Below, one piece after another: positions 35,780-43,055 of a stretch of 45,537 nt of DNA. Source of the stretch: an uncultured Lachnospiraceae bacterium (GTDB lineage: Bacteria; Bacillota; Clostridia; Lachnospirales; Lachnospiraceae); contig CANRJF010000009.1 in the NCBI GenBank assembly GCA_947630855.1, positions 1-45,537 on the forward strand. The letters are read 5' to 3'. A program made the position numbers and the translations under genes. Every line of letters starts with the position of its first letter. Within the stretch, counting starts at the first letter, position 1. The notes below the pieces were generated by a model. It did no database searches. It worked only from the letters and a program-made list of their open reading frames with translations, and was not told the DNA's origin.

Positions 35780-36706
35780 TTAATTTCCTTTCTTCTCGTC
35801 AAAAAGTCCCTGTACATCAATATCTGCATAACACTGGGAACAGAAACCTTCAATAACTGCACCGTTATTAATCTGTACGGAACGTGATTTGATATTACCC
35901 ATAACAACTGCGGAAGTATCCACAACAACAGGCCCCTGCACATCAATATCACCTTTGATGGCTCCTGCAATTACTGCGGAACTTGCCGTAATATTGCCGA
36001 TGACAACGGAACCTATACCAATCTTAACAGTTCCCGTACTGTTTACCTCGCCTTCCACTTTTGCTGCATCAGCAAAGAACTCGGAAGAATTGCTGTTGCC
36101 TTCTAAGATACCGGTAACTGTTAATTTGCCGTTACAAGCCACATTTCCGCTGATTTTTCCTCTTAAATCTACGGAGCCATTGGAATTAATATCACCTTTA
36201 ATGTTGGTTCCTTCTGTGATTACGGTAGTCTCATCTGATATCTCATTAGGATTTACTTCCGGTACCTGATTCTCATTTGCTACTGTCATTGTTTCTTCGT
36301 TCATTATTTTTTTCTCCTCCATTACTGTTTCTACTTTATCCACCGGCTCCTCTGCTACGGTTTCTTTCTGTACTTTTTCTGCTGCCGCCTTTACTTCAGG
36401 CTTTGGTTCTGCTTTTGGCTGGGATTTTGCCTGTTCCTTTGCAGCTTCTGCCGCAAATTCTTTCTCCAGTTCAGCTACCTGCTGCTGCTTTACAACTGAC
36501 TGCGACACTGACGGCGCGTCGGCTACATGCTCCAGCAAACCATTTAACTTGGAAAGTTCAGACTCGGTATCTACTTCATCATCTAAAGTATTCACCACCA
36601 TGTCATCATTTCCCAGGGCACTATCTTCTGTAATGCCATCCTCTCCCGGCATGAGTTCATTCACTGCCTGGGAAAAGTCATCTTTAAACTCCTTAAAAAA
36701 ACCCAT
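35780..36706 (-). CDS. Bactofilin family polymer protein
   Basis: 308 residues. The N-terminus FKEFKDDFSQAVNELMPGE is amphipathic. A disordered Glu/Lys/Ala/Val-rich linker follows (about 65-155). The bactofilin beta-helix at about 160-300 has repeats such as INSNGSVDLRGKISG, VACNGKLTVTGILEG, and AAKVEGEVNSTGTVKIG. Bactofilins form non-polar filaments used in cell shape and envelope work. Two cysteines (FCSQCYADIDVQG) end the domain. First gene of the pyrH unit; start ATG 36706 behind GGAGG. Its promoter probably uses the end of the palindromic repeat at 36731-36820. Confidence 0.85.
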   Translation of the reverse strand: MGFFKEFKDDFSQAVNELMPGEDGITEDSALGNDDMVVNTLDDEVDTESELSKLNGLLEHVADAPSVSQSVVKQQQVAELEKEFAAEAAKEQAKSQPKAEPKPEVKAAAEKVQKETVAEEPVDKVETVMEEKKIMNEETMTVANENQVPEVNPNEISDETTVITEGTNIKGDINSNGSVDLRGKISGNVACNGKLTVTGILEGNSNSSEFFADAAKVEGEVNSTGTVKIGIGSVVIGNITASSAVIAGAIKGDIDVQGPVVVDTSAVVMGNIKSRSVQINNGAVIEGFCSQCYADIDVQGLFDEKKGN

Positions 36707-36730
36707 TTCAATTCCTCCATTTTCTTATTA

Positions 36731-36820
36731 TACTCCAGAGCATACACATTTGCCAAATAATTTGCTGTTCCCGTTAAAATAGAGAATGCCTGTTGTCAAA
36801 TCATTTGGCTCACGGGTATA
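36731..36820 (-). repeat. Palindromic repeat family B, copy 2 (upstream of bactofilin)
   Basis: Aligned end to end with 6451-6540 over 90 bp, same orientation, also directly before a minus-strand gene (25 bp before the ATG). The stem is CCAAATAATTTGC...CAAATCATTTGG, so one arm has drifted. Reading toward bactofilin it has TTGGCA, 18 bp, TATAAT (-10 at 36732-36727). It ends next to the stop of the deacetylase gene. Confidence 0.8.
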
Positions 36821-36821
36821 T

Positions 36822-37808
36822 CTACTCTTCTTCAACACTGGATGCTGCAATATGCTGAATTACAGTTGTTCCATCATCTATGGGTAAAATCTCCGCTCCC
36901 ATGCTCTGCAGTGACTCAATCATAGGGACAAGCGCCTCCACTGTATTATCCTTCGTCTCCGCATCATGCATAAGAACAACAGATGTTTTATATTTTACTA
37001 CATCTTTCATTACATTTTCAACTAATTCATTTGGCGTATATGCCTGTGAAGTAGCATCTCCACTGGAAACATTCCAGTCAAAATATGTAATACCCTGTTT
37101 ATTCAGATACCGGATAAATTCCGACATATCCGTATTGCTCACATGGTTGCTGCTTCCGCCAGGAAATCTGTAAAACAGACATTCCTTCCCTGTGACTTCA
37201 AACAAATAGTTCTGTATCTGGGAAAAATCCTGTTCAAAAGAATCCATGGATTCGTATAAAACGCTATACTTATGAGAATAGGAATGCATTCCCAAAGTAT
37301 GGCCCTCGTCCACAATTCTCTTATACAAAGCTTTTGAAGCATCATCTTCTTTGCCAATCACAAAAAATGTGGCTTTTATATTATATTGTTTTAAAATGTC
37401 CAAAATTTCTTCCGTATTACTGCTGGGCCCGTCATCAAAAGTAAGGTATACTTTATGGATATCCCCTTCCTGTGCCAGGTTCTCCTGCTGGTTTACCGCC
37501 TGGGCAATATCATAATTCTCCTGAATTACAACCTCCGTTGCCTCCTCCAAATCAAAGTAGGCGCTTTCATCCGCATTTCCGGGATTCTGCTTGGATTCCT
37601 CTTCCAACTGCCCGCTTACCGTAAAATTATCCAACAGATAATCCAATTTCTCTTCCAATGAATTCATACGAAACGTTAATGACACACATATCACTACGGA
37701 AGCTATCAGCCAAATCCCGAATATTCCTATAATTCCATTCTTAATCCTGCTGATTCTCTGTCGCTTTCTGCGTTCCCGTTTCAGTCCTTTTGTAGAATTA
37801 TCTTCCAT
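36822..37808 (-). CDS. Membrane-anchored polysaccharide deacetylase
   Basis: About 328 residues; start ATG 37808 behind GGGGAG (a longer frame begins at 37850). A basic N-terminus (KGLKRERRKRQRISRIKNG) and one TM near 24-46 anchor it. A NodB domain covers about 125-310: LTFDDGPSSNTEEIL (DD and metal site), HTLGMHSYSHKYSVL (H-x3-H pair), FRFPGGSSN, and VVLMHDAETKDNT. It likely deacetylates peptidoglycan or another surface glycan. Its own promoter lies at 37864-37891, so it is a single gene. Confidence 0.93.
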   Translation of the reverse strand: MEDNSTKGLKRERRKRQRISRIKNGIIGIFGIWLIASVVICVSLTFRMNSLEEKLDYLLDNFTVSGQLEEESKQNPGNADESAYFDLEEATEVVIQENYDIAQAVNQQENLAQEGDIHKVYLTFDDGPSSNTEEILDILKQYNIKATFFVIGKEDDASKALYKRIVDEGHTLGMHSYSHKYSVLYESMDSFEQDFSQIQNYLFEVTGKECLFYRFPGGSSNHVSNTDMSEFIRYLNKQGITYFDWNVSSGDATSQAYTPNELVENVMKDVVKYKTSVVLMHDAETKDNTVEALVPMIESLQSMGAEILPIDDGTTVIQHIAASSVEEE

Positions 37809-37863
37809 AAAACGATCTCCCCGGTGTGATTGATTTCCAGTTAATGACAAATTAAACTAATTT

Positions 37864-37891
37864 ATTATATCATACTTTTTCTCATTTTCAA
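37864..37891 (-). promoter_or_regulatory. Promoter of the deacetylase gene
   Basis: -35 TTGAAA (37891-37886), 16-bp spacer ending ATGA, -10 TATAAT (37869-37864), 56 bp before the start. Confidence 0.7.
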
Positions 37892-37944
37892 AGATTTATT
37901 CTTCATCTTTCTAAATTATCTAAAAATATCCGTATTTTCGGCTT

Positions 37945-39054
37945 TTACTCCTGGGACTCGCTGTCATATTCCTCCCATGAAACTTCTTCCAGTTCAGCGG
38001 ATTCATAGAGAAAATCTCCTACTCTCTCCTGAAGAAGGATAATTTTAATCTCTGTTTCATTGTAATCTGTCTGAAATTCTTCTAAAGTTTCATATCCATA
38101 TTCCAAAGCCACCTCTTTTGCCAGCTTCTCATAATTCGACTTAGTTATCTCTAATCCTTCTTTTTTTGCAATTGCCTGGCATACTAAAATCTCATTTACA
38201 GTTTCCATAACAATCTGCTCAACTTCGTCATCTTCCATGTACTCTGCTTTAAAGTCTTCATACTCCATGCCGTATAATCCCGCATAACTTTTATAAATGG
38301 ATATGGTGTCATAATAACAATAATCATAAAGTGTCTGAGGATATCCATCAATTTTGGCATTGTCCACTGCCGCGGCAATGGCGTTGTTCTTTGCCTCTTC
38401 CTCGGATTCCCCCTGGGCTTCTATCATTAATTCTTCCCTGATTGCCTGTTCATATTCTTTCATATCGCTATATTCTTCTGTGCTTTTTGCAACAAGTTCA
38501 TCCGTGTATTCCGGCACTACTACTTCACTGACGGAATTAACCGTAACTGTAAACTCCGCTGTTTTCCCGGCAACTTCCTCGTAATAATCATCGGGAAACT
38601 TTGACTGGAATGTTACAGTACCGCCTGCGGCCTGCCCTATGATATTGCTCTCAAAATCTTCTAAAAATTCACCGTTGCCAAGAATAAATTCGTAATCCTC
38701 GGCGCTTCCTCCCTCAAAGGCTTCCCCGTCAATGGTTCCTTCAAAGTCAATATTTACCATATCCCCATTTGCCGCAGCCCGGTCCACCTCATTGTACTCC
38801 GTGTTCTCGTCTACAAGGCTATCCACGTACATCTGAACATCTTCCTCGGACACATAAGGCAGGGGATATTCCACAGTTAAATTTTCATATTCTCCCAGCT
38901 TTACATAATCTTTTGCGTTAAAATCCAGCGCCGAAGCAATCATAGCCTCCGTATCACTTAATTCCTCCCCTGCATTTTTGCCGCTGTCTGCACATCCTGC
39001 CAATAATGGAACAGCCAGTATCAGCGCTGCCAATCCATAATAACATTTTTTCAT
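37945..39054 (-). CDS. Trigger-factor-like (FKBP domain) lipoprotein
   Basis: 369 residues from ATG 39054 (GTGAGGAA upstream; the frame itself begins at a GTG 12 nt earlier). Signal peptide with lipobox PLLAGCADSG, cysteine about 20, so an anchored lipoprotein. A trigger-factor-type FKBP domain is at about 90-170 (GDMVNIDFEGTIDGEAFEGG, YEFILGNGEFLEDFESNIIG). The C-terminal half is helical, as in trigger factor's peptide-binding arms. Expected role is a prolyl isomerase/chaperone for exported proteins, similar in place to PrsA. The real trigger factor is cytoplasmic and has no lipobox. Very acidic. Confidence 0.9.
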   Translation of the reverse strand: MKKCYYGLAALILAVPLLAGCADSGKNAGEELSDTEAMIASALDFNAKDYVKLGEYENLTVEYPLPYVSEEDVQMYVDSLVDENTEYNEVDRAAANGDMVNIDFEGTIDGEAFEGGSAEDYEFILGNGEFLEDFESNIIGQAAGGTVTFQSKFPDDYYEEVAGKTAEFTVTVNSVSEVVVPEYTDELVAKSTEEYSDMKEYEQAIREELMIEAQGESEEEAKNNAIAAAVDNAKIDGYPQTLYDYCYYDTISIYKSYAGLYGMEYEDFKAEYMEDDEVEQIVMETVNEILVCQAIAKKEGLEITKSNYEKLAKEVALEYGYETLEEFQTDYNETEIKIILLQERVGDFLYESAELEEVSWEEYDSESQE

Positions 39055-39185
39055 ATGATTCCTCACTAAATACTATTATTTTCTGTTTTTATACAATTAT
39101 CTGTCTGTAATAAAAACACTCTATTAGGCATAGTAACATACTTTTGAATTGAAAATCAATAGCTTATTTATTTTTTTCATTAGTC

Positions 39186-39212
39186 ACCCTGCACAAAAAT
39201 ATGCATATTTTA
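39186..39212 (+). promoter_or_regulatory. Sigma-K-like promoter of cotJ
   Basis: AC (39186-39187), 16-bp gap, CATATTTTA (39204-39212) fits the sigma-K form AC-N16-CATANNNTA, 30 bp before the cotJA start. In Bacillus cotJ is sigma-E-driven, and the -10 is close to that form too, so either mother-cell sigma factor is possible. Confidence 0.5.
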
Positions 39213-39242
39213 TACATATAACACAAAAAAAGGAGAATAAAA

Positions 39243-39473
39243 ATGAATCGTTGTATACAGCCACGGAATGTTTCAAGCTCTCGTCCTGCCCCAATTCCCT
39301 GTATGCCCACAGGTTCCTCCTGCCAGGTTCTGGCAATGGCATACGTGCCTATGCAGACTTTTCAGGCTCTCTATGAACCGTGTGAAGGCTTTGGGCAAGG
39401 AACTATCTTTTCAGAATTAAATAAACCATTTTTAGGGTGGAAGGGAGGATGCAGATGCCAAACCAGAATATGA
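39243..39473 (+). CDS. cotJA: Spore coat protein CotJA
   Basis: 76 residues. Family features are the Pro/Cys-rich body and LAMAYVPMQTFQALYEPCEGFGQGTIFSELNKPFLG (the last 36 residues of the conserved core, at about 31-66). Start behind AAAAAGGAG. It shows the host makes spores. First gene of cotJABC; overlaps cotJB by 19 bp. Confidence 0.92.
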   Translation: MNRCIQPRNVSSSRPAPIPCMPTGSSCQVLAMAYVPMQTFQALYEPCEGFGQGTIFSELNKPFLGWKGGCRCQTRI

Positions 39474-39721
39474 ACCAGGCCCAATTGCTGCAATGGATTA
39501 ACGAAGTCAGCTTCGCAGTTACGGATGTGCTTTTGTTTTTAGATACCCACCCGGACGATGTGGACGCTATCAATTACTTTAACCATTATAATATGGAACG
39601 GGAAAAGGCACTTGCACTCTATGCTTCCCAGTATACACCACTGTGCCTTAGCAATGTAAACGCTGGTAACCACTGGGATTGGGTTACTGACCCCTGGCCC
39701 TGGGAAGGAGGATGCAGATAA
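39455..39721 (+). CDS. cotJB: Spore coat protein CotJB
   Basis: 88 residues. Features: LLQWINEVSFAVTDVLLFLDTHPDD, then HYNMEREKALALYASQYTPL, and a C-terminal DPWPWEGGCR. I picked ATG 39455 behind AGGGAGG; ATG 39449 is an alternative. The stop TAA overlaps the cotJC ATG (TAATG). Confidence 0.92.
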   Translation: MPNQNMNQAQLLQWINEVSFAVTDVLLFLDTHPDDVDAINYFNHYNMEREKALALYASQYTPLCLSNVNAGNHWDWVTDPWPWEGGCR

Positions 39722-39834
39722 TGTGGAATTATGAAAAAAGATTGGAATATCCCATAAATATAAAGGAAACAAATCCTAAGATTGCGCAGTATATTATCAG
39801 CCAATATGGCGGTCTGTATTGCATTAACATATAA
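39721..39834 (+). pseudogene. cotJC: CotJC 5' fragment, interrupted by a prophage-like element
   Basis: The first 31 codons match CotJC, the manganese-catalase-like coat enzyme (MWNYEKRLEYPINIKETNP, then AQYIISQYGG). After QYGG the frame reads six unrelated residues to TAA, where intact CotJC continues with about 160 more residues. The break is at about 39,812 (CAATATGGCGGT). Left side: normal cotJ operon with its GGAGG. Right side: phage-type DNA. The missing 3' part is not in the window and would lie past the element's far end, if the element is a clean insertion. Confidence 0.85.
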
Positions 39835-39933
39835 TTAAAAAAGGGAGCATCACTGCCGCTCTTTGCCACATTAAAACAAATTTTTCCTAATTCTTCCTGC
39901 TTTCTAACTCTTTCTTTTACAAGCATATACTTT

Positions 39934-40252
39934 TTACGCATTCCTTTTTTTGATTAAAGAATATGGTATAACCTTTCTGTTCCCTGCTCCATTTTTGTAC
40001 ACTTCATACCATGCTGTCCCAATTCTAGGGGTTCTCTGGATACTGACAAAATTCATAATAGACAATTGGAACTGCCGGGCCTAACTGCCATGCACAAATA
40101 TCATCCAAAAAAAGCATTCTGCCTGTATGCTTATAAAACTCTATCCATATAAAATATAACATCTTCTGTAATTTTAAATTACTAACCGGATTTCTCAATT
40201 CTGAACACCTTGATATTATATACTTTGCCACTTCCAACACCTTATACCACAT
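39934..40252 (-). pseudogene. Panacea-domain gene remnant
   Basis: Identical in layout to 42464-42892. The 110-bp deletion at 40040/40041 shifts the frame; after CAWQLGPAVPIVYYEFCQY it ends within six residues. N-terminal ATG and ribosome-binding site are kept. Confidence 0.9.
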
Positions 40253-40371
40253 ATATTCATCTTCCTATCTCACCTACACACAACTCTTATATATATTTGT
40301 TGTAACATGCATGTATTCAAATTTCAAATAAAATATAGGCAGATTTTTAGATATAATGTTGACAATTAATA

Positions 40372-40400
40372 GCAAAGAGAGCAAGAAATACTCTCTTTGC
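40372..40400. repeat. Hairpin GCAAAGAGAG/CTCTCTTTGC, copy A
   Basis: Perfect 10-bp arms and 9-nt loop, same as 43020-43048, between the endolysin end and the Panacea start. No T-run on either side. Confidence 0.6.
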
Positions 40401-40407
40401 ATCTGCA

Positions 40408-40515
40408 TCAATTTAATACCTTCACTCCCTCATCCAAAGCAATCCATCCATTTTCCCCTTCCTCATAAGACTTTAAAAGTCCCCAGAGCCTTGCCCCTGG
40501 GCCGTCTTTGGTTTT
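40408..40515 (-). pseudogene. Endolysin 3' remnant
   Basis: Encodes the last 36 residues of the endolysin's C-terminal SH3-like domain (GPGARLWGLLKSYEEGENGW), with a TGA stop in place of TAA. The upstream part is missing. Confidence 0.9.
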
Positions 40516-40560
40516 CTTTTTCACCTTATTGTCTATATTTTAGGATTTATTTTATCGTGA

Positions 40561-40578
40561 AATTAATTAAACACGGAT
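40561..40578 (+). other. Putative recombination site S1
   Basis: AATTAATTAAACACGGAT, one mismatch to S3 (45457-45474) and the 17-bp core shared with S2. Matching with S3 continues upstream for about 15 bp (ATTTATTT...). An in-frame TAA stands directly before the shared tta/cta codon. A cassette follows at once. Confidence 0.7.
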
Positions 40579-40893
40579 ACGGCCGCTTTAAAAACAAATA
40601 CAACCAATTTATCAACAAATTTAAAAGGCTTGATAAGAGTAACAACGGCAACGGGTACTTTTCCAGTTGCATATGGTGCTAACAGTTTTACACTGAATTC
40701 TTCTTTAAGAGGTTATACTCCCGTCATGGCCACTATGTTTCACAATTTGAGTGCAGTGACCTTGGCAAGCATTGAGGGTGTAAGTTTTAAAAACGGAAGC
40801 GCATCCGCGTCTGGATTTACCAGCTTAGTTGCACCAGGAAACAGCGGAACAATATACATAACTGTTCAATTTTTATGGGTCAAAAATCTTTAA
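40567..40893 (+). CDS. Silent tail-fibre C-terminal cassette 1
   Basis: 108 codons open from the site, reading LNTDTAALKTNTTNLSTNLK, then a coiled-coil-like stretch, then a glycine/serine-rich tip (FPVAYGANSFTLNSSLRGYT, GTIYITVQFLW). No ATG or ribosome-binding site exists at the start; a TAA precedes the first codon. The tip resembles small phage baseplate/tail tip domains but I cannot name the family. It converges on cassette 2 (stops 15 bp apart). Confidence 0.7.
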   Translation, partial: LNTDTAALKTNTTNLSTNLKGLIRVTTATGTFPVAYGANSFTLNSSLRGYTPVMATMFHNLSAVTLASIEGVSFKNGSASASGFTSLVAPGNSGTIYITVQFLWVKNL

Positions 40894-40907
40894 AGCAAAC
40901 ATAATGT

Positions 40908-41291
40908 TTACTTTGTCCTTTCCCATATGTATACCGCCCTGTAAGGCGGCATGTTGTTATGCGCCGCGTTGCTTCCCGTAGATACTGTTGTCGCAGAAGT
41001 TTTTCCTATGGCTTTATTAGGGTCATTAAGTGGTTCAACATAGTTTTGAATGGTCTGATATAAGCCAACTGTTGTATAATTGTGACCATGTGACGGCATT
41101 TCATTTATTGTTAATTTATGTGTTGCTTCACCGCCAGTACTATTTATTTTGTAAGAGTTAGACGCGCCAAGCAAAAATCTGTTTTCGATTTTTACCCATT
41201 TAACACCTCCGTATATGGCAATAACTTTGCCCATAGTATCAAGAGTGGTTGAAAATATAATGCTGCCTACATGGCTTTTATCCGTGTTTAG
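40908..41291 (-). CDS. Silent tail-fibre C-terminal cassette 2 (collar-type tip)
   Basis: 127 codons, open from the same site codons LNTD. The product is a typical phage tail-fibre C-terminus: VGSIIFSTTLDTMGKVIAIY, then WVKIENRFLLGASNSY, GGEATHKLTINEMPSHGHNY and the closing NNMPPYRAVYIWERTK. Full fibres carry this tip after long repeats. No start codon or Shine-Dalgarno occurs at its beginning, and a TAA lies directly upstream, so it looks like a stored tip. Phase-variable phage fibres are commonly arranged this way. Confidence 0.8.
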   Translation of the reverse strand, partial: LNTDKSHVGSIIFSTTLDTMGKVIAIYGGVKWVKIENRFLLGASNSYKINSTGGEATHKLTINEMPSHGHNYTTVGLYQTIQNYVEPLNDPNKAIGKTSATTVSTGSNAAHNNMPPYRAVYIWERTK

Positions 41292-41296
41292 TTAAT
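41280..41296 (-). other. Putative recombination site S2
   Basis: Minus-strand ATTAACTAAACACGGAT, identical over 17 bp to S3. Inverted relative to S1 and S3. It lies 3 bp past the recombinase stop codon. Confidence 0.75.
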
Positions 41297-41299
41297 AAA

Positions 41300-42298
41300 T
41301 TATGCCGCATACTTGCAAAATGCCGCTTTTACATTCTTTTTGCTGATATAACAATAAATCTGCGTTGTCTTCAAATCAGCATGGCCTAATATCTCTGCCA
41401 CATCCTGAATATTCATGCCTCTGTCTAGCAGGTTGGTGGCCAGAGTGCGCCGGAACCTGTGCGGATGGGCATAATCTACCCCTGCCTTTTTCCCTATATT
41501 CTTTACAATAGCTTCAATACCATTTTTCTGCAATCTCTCTGTCCCCTTCCCTGTAAACAATGCTTCATAATCATCTTTCCGGGAACCCAGGTATTCTTTC
41601 AAATGCATAGCTGCCACCTCTGACAGATAAACATACCTCTCTTTGTTTCCTTTTCCTGTCACTACACACTCCATTGCTTCAAAATCTATATCGCTAATAT
41701 TAAGGCCTGCCACTTCGGAAACTCTGCATCCAGTGCAGTATAAGAAATCAATCAATGCCAAATCACGGGCATTATCAGCACAAGCCTTACGCATCTTTTC
41801 AATATCCACTGCTGAAAACGGCTTTTTTACATCTTTCTTGTATTTAATCTGCTTAATCCCGGCACAAGGGTTATGTGGAATTATCCCTTCTGCATTTAAC
41901 CAGCTAAAAAAGCTGGAATAACATCTTCTCATTCCGTCCAATGTACGGTTGCTTACTTTCCGTCCCGAACATTCCCTTCTGTATGATAAATAGAAACGTA
42001 TGTCATAAGTCGTTATCTTGGATAAATCTTTCCGCAGGAACTGAAGGAGTTTCAAGTTTGCATCAAAATACCTGGCAAGCGTGCTTTCCGCCATCCCTTC
42101 CAGTCTCTTGGTTGCTATAAATTTCTTTAACATAGATTCAGGAGCAGTATCTGGCACTGCAACCTCTGTACACCTCTCCTGAATCTCATAGTCATTCAGT
42201 ACCATTATCAATGTGTCCTGCACAATATCAGATACTTCCTGTCCCACTTTAGCCAACGCCCCCATAACCTTTTCAATAATGCTGTCTCTGATATCCAT
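41300..42298 (-). CDS. Tyrosine recombinase (XerC/XerD type), candidate fibre invertase
   Basis: 332 residues. SAM-like N-terminal domain about 50-150 (FIATKRLEGMAESTLARYF) and catalytic domain about 165-325. Catalytic residues: Arg in CTGCRVSEVAGLN, Lys in TGKGNKERYVYL, His/Arg in HPHRFRRTLATNLLDRG, His in EILGHADLKTTQ and the nucleophile Tyr in IYCYISKK. All are present. Start behind GGAGG with an extended -10 promoter (42323-42328). It ends 3 bp before site S2. Its place next to lysis genes and fibre cassettes fits a fibre invertase better than an integrase, but the integrase role is not excluded. Confidence 0.9.
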   Translation of the reverse strand: MDIRDSIIEKVMGALAKVGQEVSDIVQDTLIMVLNDYEIQERCTEVAVPDTAPESMLKKFIATKRLEGMAESTLARYFDANLKLLQFLRKDLSKITTYDIRFYLSYRRECSGRKVSNRTLDGMRRCYSSFFSWLNAEGIIPHNPCAGIKQIKYKKDVKKPFSAVDIEKMRKACADNARDLALIDFLYCTGCRVSEVAGLNISDIDFEAMECVVTGKGNKERYVYLSEVAAMHLKEYLGSRKDDYEALFTGKGTERLQKNGIEAIVKNIGKKAGVDYAHPHRFRRTLATNLLDRGMNIQDVAEILGHADLKTTQIYCYISKKNVKAAFCKYAA

Positions 42299-42322
42299 AT
42301 CCGCGCCTCCGTTTTTGGCTTA

Positions 42323-42331
42323 ATTATACCA
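42323..42331 (-). promoter_or_regulatory. Extended -10 promoter of the recombinase
   Basis: TGGTATAAT, i.e. TG-N-TATAAT (TATAAT at 42328-42323), 24 bp before the ATG. No good -35. It would let the recombinase be made while the prophage is otherwise silent. Confidence 0.5.
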
Positions 42332-42463
42332 CGGCCAGAAAAAATCTTTAATAAACACATTTAAAGACCGCAAGACAGGATTGTGCAGGGAGAAATAAGA
42401 TATGAAGAATCTTTTTCTAATTCTTCCTGCTTTCTAACTCTTTCTTTTACAAGCATATACTTT

Positions 42464-42892
42464 TTACGCATTCCTTTTTTTGATTAAAGAATATGGTATA
42501 ACCTTTCTGTTCCCTGCTCCATTTTTGTATACTTCATACCATGCTGTCCCGATTCTATGGGTTCTCTGAACAAGTTCATAAGCAGGAACATCAATAAATT
42601 TATTTATTATATCATCAAGTATATGTTTATCCTTTTCATTTATTTCTGTCAAATAGAATGCAAAAATAGGCTGCCCAGCATACTGACAAAATTCATAATA
42701 GACAATTGGAACCACCGGGCCTAACTGCCATGCACAAATATCATCCAAAAAAAGCGTTCTGCCTGTATGCTTATAAAACTCTATCCATATAAAATATAAC
42801 ATCTTCTGTAATTTTAAATTACTAACCGGATTTCTCAATTCTGAACACCTTGATATTATATACTTTGCCACTTCCAACACCTTATACCACAT
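42464..42892 (-). CDS. Panacea-domain (DUF4065/SocA-like) protein
   Basis: 142 residues. VAKYIISRCSELRNPVSNLK, then LQKMLYFIWIEFYKHTG, then FLDDICAWQLGPVVPIVYYEF match the Panacea/DUF4065 domain, found in antitoxins and phage/mobile-element proteins. No toxin-like partner is visible within 400 bp on either side. It lies between the endolysin and the recombinase in the prophage. Functions possible: an unpaired antitoxin that guards against host toxins, or a regulator. The duplicated copy has decayed. Confidence 0.85.
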   Translation of the reverse strand: MWYKVLEVAKYIISRCSELRNPVSNLKLQKMLYFIWIEFYKHTGRTLFLDDICAWQLGPVVPIVYYEFCQYAGQPIFAFYLTEINEKDKHILDDIINKFIDVPAYELVQRTHRIGTAWYEVYKNGAGNRKVIPYSLIKKRNA

Positions 42893-43019
42893 ATATTCAT
42901 CTTCCTATCTCACCTACACACAACTCTTATATATATTTGTTGTAACATACATGTATTCAAATTTCAAATAAAATATAGGCAGATTTTTAGATATAATGTT
43001 GACAATATTCTTGCTAATA

Positions 43020-43048
43020 GCAAAGAGAGCAAGAAATACTCTCTTTGC
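43020..43048. repeat. Hairpin GCAAAGAGAG/CTCTCTTTGC, copy B
   Basis: 10-bp perfect arms, 9-nt loop, 8 nt past the endolysin stop. It may mark the 3' end of the lysis mRNA, though no T-run follows. Confidence 0.6.
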
Positions 43049-43055
43049 ATCTGCA

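Larger units (their letters stand above)
39887..40515. repeat. Duplicated block, decayed copy (matches 42417-43163)
   Basis: Over about 97% identity by eye, this block repeats the Panacea gene, its upstream hairpin and the last 108 bp of the endolysin. Relative to the intact copy it lacks 110 bp (42571-42680) and 8 bp near 43010. After 40515 the match ends abruptly in 41 bp of unrelated DNA before site S1. I read it as a second lysis/Panacea block that lost its holin and most of its endolysin. Confidence 0.9.

Noticed and set aside
39841-39875. Weak hairpin with T-run on the minus strand as a prophage terminator
   Set aside because: Stem of only 4-5 bp; too weak to call.
39729-39941. 70-residue minus-strand frame over the cotJC junction
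   Set aside because: It is the tail of the duplicated block read across the insertion border into antisense cotJC.
40356-40682. Plus-strand frame reading ...VKLIKHGYGRFKNKYNQF, similar in its start to 45453 (MKLTKHGF)
   Set aside because: The similarity comes from the shared site itself. In the other frame (LNTD) all three sites open long frames, and this one ends at once or differs.
40630-40893. A separate gene starting at TTG 40630
   Set aside because: It is the inner part of cassette 1, which is open from 40567; no ribosome-binding site at 40630.
41300-42298. Calling the tyrosine recombinase the prophage integrase
   Set aside because: Lysis genes usually lie at the end opposite the integrase, and the gene adjoins a fibre-cassette site. 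Kept as an alternative only.
42361-42471. 36-codon frame (MRKKYMLVKERVRKQEEL...) overlapping the Panacea stop
   Set aside because: The Shine-Dalgarno is too close to its ATG, and the reading frame in the other copy continues differently. Not supported as a gene, though a toxin-size peptide here cannot be excluded.
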